In this document: positions 59,974 through 64,000 of the stretch, piece after piece
Numbering within the stretch: position 1 is the stretch's first letter
Layout of the letters: each line of letters starts with the position of its first letter
Assembly (NCBI GenBank): GCA_963977425.1
Contig: CAXBOO010000005.1
Span: 62,001-126,000, forward strand
DNA length: 64,000 bases
Origin: CAXBOO01 sp963977425
Lineage (GTDB): Bacteria > Bacteroidota > Bacteroidia > Flavobacteriales_D > Luteibaculaceae
Direction: 5' to 3'
Made by a program: the position numbers and the translations under genes
The notes under the pieces: model-generated
Seen by the model: the letters and a program-made list of their open reading frames with translations, nothing else
Told to the model about the DNA's origin: nothing
Databases searched by the model: none

Positions 59974-61197
59974 ATGTCTACAGATTTTATAAGAACTTGG
60001 TTAAGTAATTACTATGAAGGCGACACACTTATTTGGTTGCGCCTAGGTATCTACTTACTCAGTTTCATTATTGTTTCCCTTTTATTCTATAAAATTTTAA
60101 AGGAAACATTGCTCCAAGTTATCAAGCGCCTGGTTAGCAAAAGTAAAACGCAAATAGACGACATACTATTTGAAAGAAAAACATTTACCTGGTTGCTTCA
60201 GCTTATACCAGCTTTGTTGTTTTATTTCACTCTCAACTTCGTTTTTGTTGATTTTCAAGAGTCTTTACACTTCCTACGAAACTTAACGGGAGCTTACATG
60301 ATTTTCACTTTTTTAATGGTGATCATCAGCATATTAAACTCTACAAGAGACTTACTAAAACAAAACGAATTTTTCAAAGACAAACCTGTTAACAGCTACA
60401 TACAGGTTATCAAAATTTTTATTTATGCTTTTGGTATTATAGGCATCATTAGTCTTTTGGTTGGCAAATCGCCTATTTATCTTTTTAGCGCATTAGGAGC
60501 TGTATCGGCTGTATTGTTATTGGTTTTTAAAGATTCTATTTTAGGTTTTGTTGCTTCTATTCAAATTGCAGCCAACGACATGCTGCGTGTAGGCGATTGG
60601 ATTACGTTTACCAAATACGGAGCTGATGGTGATGTATTGGACATTAGTTTGGCCAGTGTACTCATCAAAAACTTCGACCTCACTATTACTTCAGTTCCTA
60701 CTTATGCTTTTGTATCGGACTCTTTCAAAAACTGGAGAGGCATGCAAGAAAGTGAAGGCCGAAGGATAAAACGAGCCATTTACATTGACAAAAACAGCAT
60801 TCAATTTCTTAATGATAAGGACCTTGAAAATCTTTCAAAAGTAACTTTACTTCAACCTTACTTTGAAAAAAAGAAACTTGAATTAGGCACTTTAGCAGGC
60901 ACGGATATCAACGGGCGCAGACTAACCAACATTGGTACTTTCAGAAAATACATGGAATTGTATCTCGGACAACACCCTATGCTTAACCAAAATCTTACGA
61001 GTATGGTACGACAATTAGAACCAAATTCTGAAGGATTACCTCTTGAACTTTATGCATTTAGCAAAGTGAAAGAATGGAAAGCTTACGAAGAAATTATGTC
61101 CGATATTTTTGACCACACTTTAGCCGTAATACCATACTTCGGTTTGCGATTATTTCAAAAACCTAGTGGAAAAGATTTTCAAGCAATCATAAAATGA
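59974..61197 (+). CDS. MscS-family mechanosensitive channel
   Basis: The ATG at 59974 gives 407 residues; an upstream TTG lies inside the promoter. Four or five membrane helices are followed by the MscS beta domain: the pore helix region VSAVLLLVFKDSILGFVASIQI, ANDMLRVGDWITFTKYGADGDVLDISLASVLIKNFDLT and PTYAFVSDSFKNW. These are the family hallmarks for gating and the vestibule. It probably opens under hypo-osmotic shock. It overlaps the next gene by 4 nt. Confidence 0.92.
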   Translation: MSTDFIRTWLSNYYEGDTLIWLRLGIYLLSFIIVSLLFYKILKETLLQVIKRLVSKSKTQIDDILFERKTFTWLLQLIPALLFYFTLNFVFVDFQESLHFLRNLTGAYMIFTFLMVIISILNSTRDLLKQNEFFKDKPVNSYIQVIKIFIYAFGIIGIISLLVGKSPIYLFSALGAVSAVLLLVFKDSILGFVASIQIAANDMLRVGDWITFTKYGADGDVLDISLASVLIKNFDLTITSVPTYAFVSDSFKNWRGMQESEGRRIKRAIYIDKNSIQFLNDKDLENLSKVTLLQPYFEKKKLELGTLAGTDINGRRLTNIGTFRKYMELYLGQHPMLNQNLTSMVRQLEPNSEGLPLELYAFSKVKEWKAYEEIMSDIFDHTLAVIPYFGLRLFQKPSGKDFQAIIK

Positions 61198-61523
61198 CAG
61201 ACGAACAAAAAATAAAATTGGTCAATTTGGCCGGAGCATTTTTCCCTATAGGAACCTTCATTGGTTATCTAATTCTAGTAGGGCATTTTAAAAAGCAAAG
61301 AGCCAGTTACGACACATTTTACTACCGTCAATTTATTGGCAACATCATTTTAGGTTTTATCCTAAACTACATCTCAAGGTTTTTAGGACCTGGTGCTTTT
61401 AGTGTTGCCGGATTGATAACATTGGCATTCATCTTTTTGAATTGTTACAACATCATAGTAGATAAAAAGACACCACTTCCAATAGTAGGACAGTACTACG
61501 ATAAATATTTAAATTTCATCTAA
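61194..61523 (+). CDS. Small membrane protein (DUF4870-like)
   Basis: The 109-residue product has three to four hydrophobic segments (AFFPIGTFIGYLILVGHF, FIGNIILGFILNYI, AGLITLAFIFLNC) and a polar C-terminus PLPIVGQYYDKYLNFI. The HFKKQRASYDTFYYRQFIGN segment resembles DUF4870 small membrane proteins. No function is known. It overlaps mscS by 4 nt and the following gene by one base. Confidence 0.75.
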   Translation: MTDEQKIKLVNLAGAFFPIGTFIGYLILVGHFKKQRASYDTFYYRQFIGNIILGFILNYISRFLGPGAFSVAGLITLAFIFLNCYNIIVDKKTPLPIVGQYYDKYLNFI

Positions 61524-62329
61524 TGAAAGCTTTAGCCAACCACGAAATTGATTTTGAAATTCTTGGCGAAGAACTACAGTCTATAGAAATAGAGCTGGAT
61601 CCGCAAGAAACAGTAATAGCCGAAGCCGGTGCATTTATGTACATGGAAGAAGGCATTAAAATGGACACTATTTTTGGTGACGGGTCTCAAAAAGACACAG
61701 GTTTTATGGGAAAGTTGTTTTCTGCAGGCAAGCGATTGCTTACAGGCGAAAGCTTATTCATGACCGCCTTCACTCATCTTGGACAAGGCAAACGCAAAGT
61801 AGCTTTTGCATCTCCATACCCAGGAAAAATTGTTCCCCTAAATCTTTCTGAACTAAATGGAAAAATAGTCTGTCAAAAAGATGCTTTTTTATGCGCAGCC
61901 AAAGGCGTTTCTATTGGCATCGAGTTTCAAAAAAAGTTAGGTGTCGGTTTATTTGGTGGTGAAGGTTTCATCATGCAAAAACTAGAAGGCGACGGAATGG
62001 CATTTCTTCACGCAGGTGGAAATATTGTAGAAAAAATATTGCTTCCGGGCGATATGCTTAAAATAGATACCGGATGCATTGTTGGATTTACTCAAGGGGT
62101 AAAATACGACATTGAATTTGTAGGTGGAATTAAGAACACATTCTTTGGTGGTGAGGGCGTATTTTTTGCTTCGCTTCGCGGTCCAGGTAAAGTTTGGATA
62201 CAAAGCATGCCCTTCTCACGTTTGGCCGATAGAGTAATTTCTTCGGCCCCTAAAATGGGTGGAAAACGCAAAGGTGAAGGTTCAATACTTGGTGGCCTTG
62301 GCGGTTTAATAGACGGAGATAATTTTTAA
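61523..62329 (+). CDS. TIGR00266/AIM24 family protein
   Basis: A soluble 268-residue beta-helical protein of the AIM24/TIGR00266 family, recognised by EFEILGEELQSIEIELDP-like start, ETVIAEAGAFMYMEEGIKMDT, SLFMTAFTHLGQGKRKVAFASPYPGKIVPL and FIMQKLEGDGMAFLHAGGNIV. Glycine-rich loop GKRKGEGSILGGLGGLIDGD ends the sequence. Yeast Aim24 supports mitochondrial inner-membrane complexes; bacterial function is unknown. It lies in the mscS operon. Confidence 0.9.
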   Translation: MKALANHEIDFEILGEELQSIEIELDPQETVIAEAGAFMYMEEGIKMDTIFGDGSQKDTGFMGKLFSAGKRLLTGESLFMTAFTHLGQGKRKVAFASPYPGKIVPLNLSELNGKIVCQKDAFLCAAKGVSIGIEFQKKLGVGLFGGEGFIMQKLEGDGMAFLHAGGNIVEKILLPGDMLKIDTGCIVGFTQGVKYDIEFVGGIKNTFFGGEGVFFASLRGPGKVWIQSMPFSRLADRVISSAPKMGGKRKGEGSILGGLGGLIDGDNF

Positions 62330-62331
62330 AT

Positions 62332-62877
62332 ATGGCACTCGTAGAATCACACATGTTGCCTCTAGGCACTCCGCTTCCAAGTCTAAAAACTTTGGAAATT
62401 ATAAATGGGTATACATTGCCCGAAACACAAAGCGATTTAACCGTATTGGCTGTTATTTGCAATCATTGCCCTTACGTAATTCATATCATTGAAGCGTTTT
62501 CAGCTGCGCTCAACACATTGCAATCGAAAGGAATACAAACTATAGCTATTAGCAGCAACAACATTGTTACTCATCCTCAAGATGCACCAGAATACATGGC
62601 TGAATTTAGTACGCAACATGAATTCACTTTTCCGTATGCATACGATGCTACACAAGAAATAGCAAAAGCGTTGATGGCAGAATGTACACCCGACTTTTTT
62701 GTTTTTCACAAAACCGAAGGATTGATTTATCGAGGTCAGTTTTGCGACAGCCGTATCGGAAATGACATTGCTCCTTCTGGACAAAGTTTGCTTAACGCCA
62801 TAGATACATACAGCACCTCTAAACAAATAGTTTCTGAGCAAAAACCAAGTATTGGTTGCTCAATAAAATGGAAATAA
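62332..62877 (+). CDS. Thioredoxin-family redoxin with CNHCPY motif
   Basis: The 181-residue cytosolic protein carries AVICNHCPYVIHIIEAFSAAL, a CxxC (CNHC) motif characteristic of one group of AhpC/TSA-like thioredoxin proteins, followed by GIQTIAISSNNIVTHPQDAPEYMAEF, FPYAYDATQEIAKALMAECTPDFFVFHK and LIYRGQFCDSR. Its likely role is thiol redox or peroxide reduction. No signal peptide. The gene ends immediately before the nitroreductase gene. Confidence 0.9.
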   Translation: MALVESHMLPLGTPLPSLKTLEIINGYTLPETQSDLTVLAVICNHCPYVIHIIEAFSAALNTLQSKGIQTIAISSNNIVTHPQDAPEYMAEFSTQHEFTFPYAYDATQEIAKALMAECTPDFFVFHKTEGLIYRGQFCDSRIGNDIAPSGQSLLNAIDTYSTSKQIVSEQKPSIGCSIKWK

Positions 62878-63465
62878 ATGCGATTCAACGTAAGCGAAAT
62901 CACCGAATTAATAAAGTCTAGACGAACCATAACACCTGAAAATTTTTCAGATCGAGTGATTCACAAAGAGGTATTGAACAACCTGCTTAACGCTGGTATA
63001 TGGGCTCCAAACCACGGAAAAACTCAACCTTGGCGCTTCAAAATTTACCGTGAACAAGGCAAAGAACAATTAAAAGAGTTGTACACCAATGCTTACAAAG
63101 AGCTTACGCCTCCACACCTTTATCAAGAATCTAAAGCCACTAGGATTGCTTCAAGAATAGACAAAAGTTCGGCCATTGTGATGTTGAATATGGTAAGACA
63201 AGAAGAAGAAAAAATTCCGGAAATTGAAGAAATTCAAGCAGTAGGAATTTGCGCTCAAAACATCATGCTTATGGCCAGCGCCTATGGCATCGGTTGTTTT
63301 TGGTCTTCACCAAAATTTATTTACAACAAAGCTTTCAACAAAACCGTTGGTATCAATGAAAAAGACCATTGTTTAGGTTTGTTATTTTTAGGCTACGCAC
63401 CAGGAGAATGGCCAAAAGGACAGAGAAAACCGGTGGAGTATTTAAGCGAATGGATAGAAGATTAA
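62878..63465 (+). CDS. Nitroreductase family protein
   Basis: This 195-residue FMN-dependent oxidoreductase has ELIKSRRTITPENF with the FMN-phosphate Arg, NLLNAGIWAPNHGKTQPWRF, AVGICAQNIMLMASAYGIGCFWSSP and CLGLLFLGYAPGEWPKGQRKPVEYLSEW. The family reduces nitro compounds, quinones or flavins with NAD(P)H. YdjA-like size. It begins directly after the redoxin stop with no gap. Confidence 0.93.
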   Translation: MRFNVSEITELIKSRRTITPENFSDRVIHKEVLNNLLNAGIWAPNHGKTQPWRFKIYREQGKEQLKELYTNAYKELTPPHLYQESKATRIASRIDKSSAIVMLNMVRQEEEKIPEIEEIQAVGICAQNIMLMASAYGIGCFWSSPKFIYNKAFNKTVGINEKDHCLGLLFLGYAPGEWPKGQRKPVEYLSEWIED

Positions 63466-63466
63466 A

Positions 63467-63805
63467 ATGTTAATAAGACTTCGAAATTATTTCGACCACC
63501 CTGTACAGCGCAATTATATTGTGTTTCAATTCTACAATCTAGAAATGGCTGAAGCTTTTCAGTTGACCTTGATTGAAAATAACATTGAATACGAAAGGGA
63601 CGACGAGGAAGAAAGTGTTCCGAAAAGGGTCTTATTTGGCATCCACAAAACCTATGCCGATCAAGCCAAGGAACTCAACAACATTACAATAGGAAAACAT
63701 CGCAAACCCTTTGTTGCTAACCCTTACTTAAAATGGTTCATGCTAATCATTGTGGCGGGTGCAATTACTTTATCAATTATTGGTTATTTAAAGAATGCAG
63801 CATAA
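63467..63805 (+). CDS. Small conserved protein with C-terminal membrane helix
   Basis: The 112-residue protein begins MLIRLRNYFDHPVQRNYIVFQFYN, continues with FQLTLIENNIEYERDDEE and VLFGIHKTYADQAKELNNI and ends in one membrane helix (residues about 91-108). The soluble part resembles small DUF2007-like signal-transducing domains in size and in the LTLIENNIEYE motif, so a sensing or adaptor role is possible but unproven. It starts 1 nt after the nitroreductase gene and overlaps the next gene by 11 nt. Confidence 0.7.
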   Translation: MLIRLRNYFDHPVQRNYIVFQFYNLEMAEAFQLTLIENNIEYERDDEEESVPKRVLFGIHKTYADQAKELNNITIGKHRKPFVANPYLKWFMLIIVAGAITLSIIGYLKNAA

Positions 63806-64000
63806 ACTACTTTTCACCCTACTCTTTTTATTGGGAGGTTTACAATTAAGTTTCAGTCAAAATAAACAAGCTGAATTCGGTATTGTTCTGCGCCCAATTT
63901 TTGAAAGCGATGCATTTAGAACAGGGCCCATAAAAGCCATTAACGACGATTTGATTTTAACCATTCGTCAAAAATCGGGTTTTGCTTATGGTGCTATCAT
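63795..64000 (+). CDS. Exported protein, 3' end beyond the window
   Basis: From the ATG at 63795 the frame stays open to the last base. It starts with a signal peptide (MQHKLLFTLLFLLGGLQLSFSQ) and then NKQAEFGIVLRPIFESDAF, a pattern seen at the start of Bacteroidota outer-membrane proteins. Only about 68 residues are visible, so family cannot be assigned. It continues the same operon (overlap of 11 nt with the preceding gene). Confidence 0.7.
   Translation, partial: MQHKLLFTLLFLLGGLQLSFSQNKQAEFGIVLRPIFESDAFRTGPIKAINDDLILTIRQKSGFAYGAI

Overview
The window is a compact, low-GC chromosomal segment from a member of the Bacteroidota, most likely a Flavobacteriia-like marine or freshwater aerobe. 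The evidence is a tmRNA whose tag reads (A)GENNYALAA, a type IX secretion (T9SS) plug protein and two secreted enzymes with T9SS-type C-terminal sorting domains, a full Na+-translocating NADH:quinone reductase operon, TAnnTTTG-like -7 promoter elements, weak Shine-Dalgarno signals and several TTG or GTG starts. No phage, insertion sequence or CRISPR array is visible. Nearly all of the DNA is coding, in short operons with 1-11 nt overlaps.

Layout. 1-3.7 kb: a partial J-domain protein, MazG, a PagL-like outer-membrane lipid A deacylase homologue, an adhesin-like lipoprotein and a small four-cysteine membrane protein resembling the Nqr maturation factor NqrM. 3.8-10.8 kb (minus): nqrABCDEF-apbE. 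10.9-14.2 kb: T9SS plug, apaG, pruA. 14.3-16.2 kb (minus): a TPR sensor histidine kinase. 16.3-19.8 kb: ftsB/divIC-like gene and the two methylmalonyl-CoA mutase subunits; the matching MeaB chaperone GTPase is at 54.1 kb. 19.9-27.4 kb: SulP transporter with a TetR regulator, secreted phosphoesterase, rpe, and an ECF sigma/anti-sigma/CpxP-like trio. 27.6-33.4 kb: a lipoprotein fused to a peroxiredoxin and its TetR regulator with two matching operators, HPP protein, retropepsin-PDZ protease, dienelactone hydrolase and a pseudouridine synthase. 33.5-35.7 kb: an arsenic operon (arsR, DUF6428-like, arsC-like phosphatase, aquaporin). 35.9-38.9 kb: a cholesterol-oxidase-like GMC enzyme with Tat and T9SS signals, TfoX-N protein and DsbA/FrnE protein. 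39.1-39.5 kb: tmRNA. 39.6-45.5 kb: saccharopine dehydrogenase-like enzyme, exonuclease III, redoxin, TonB-like protein, diphthamide-synthase-like ATPase, beta-barrel protein and MoeB-rhodanese.

45.5-52.0 kb (minus): trpEGDCFBA preceded by an apparent ribosome-mediated transcription attenuator: a 17-residue leader peptide with three consecutive Trp codons, a terminator directly before trpE, and mutually exclusive 1:2, 2:3 and 3:4 pairings. I regard this as the best-supported non-obvious system here. 52.1-64 kb: histone-deacetylase-like enzyme, a repeat-containing intergenic patch, ybaB-fau-meaB and two uncharacterised genes, a thioesterase, a lipid/lipoprotein/25-residue-repeat operon, and an MscS-to-nitroreductase operon running off the end.

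Metabolically the genes describe a respiring cell using a sodium pump, oxidising proline and propionyl-CoA-derived units (pruA, mutAB, meaB), exporting proteins through T9SS and making its own tryptophan. All functional assignments are from reading translated sequence and remembered family motifs; no database search was possible.
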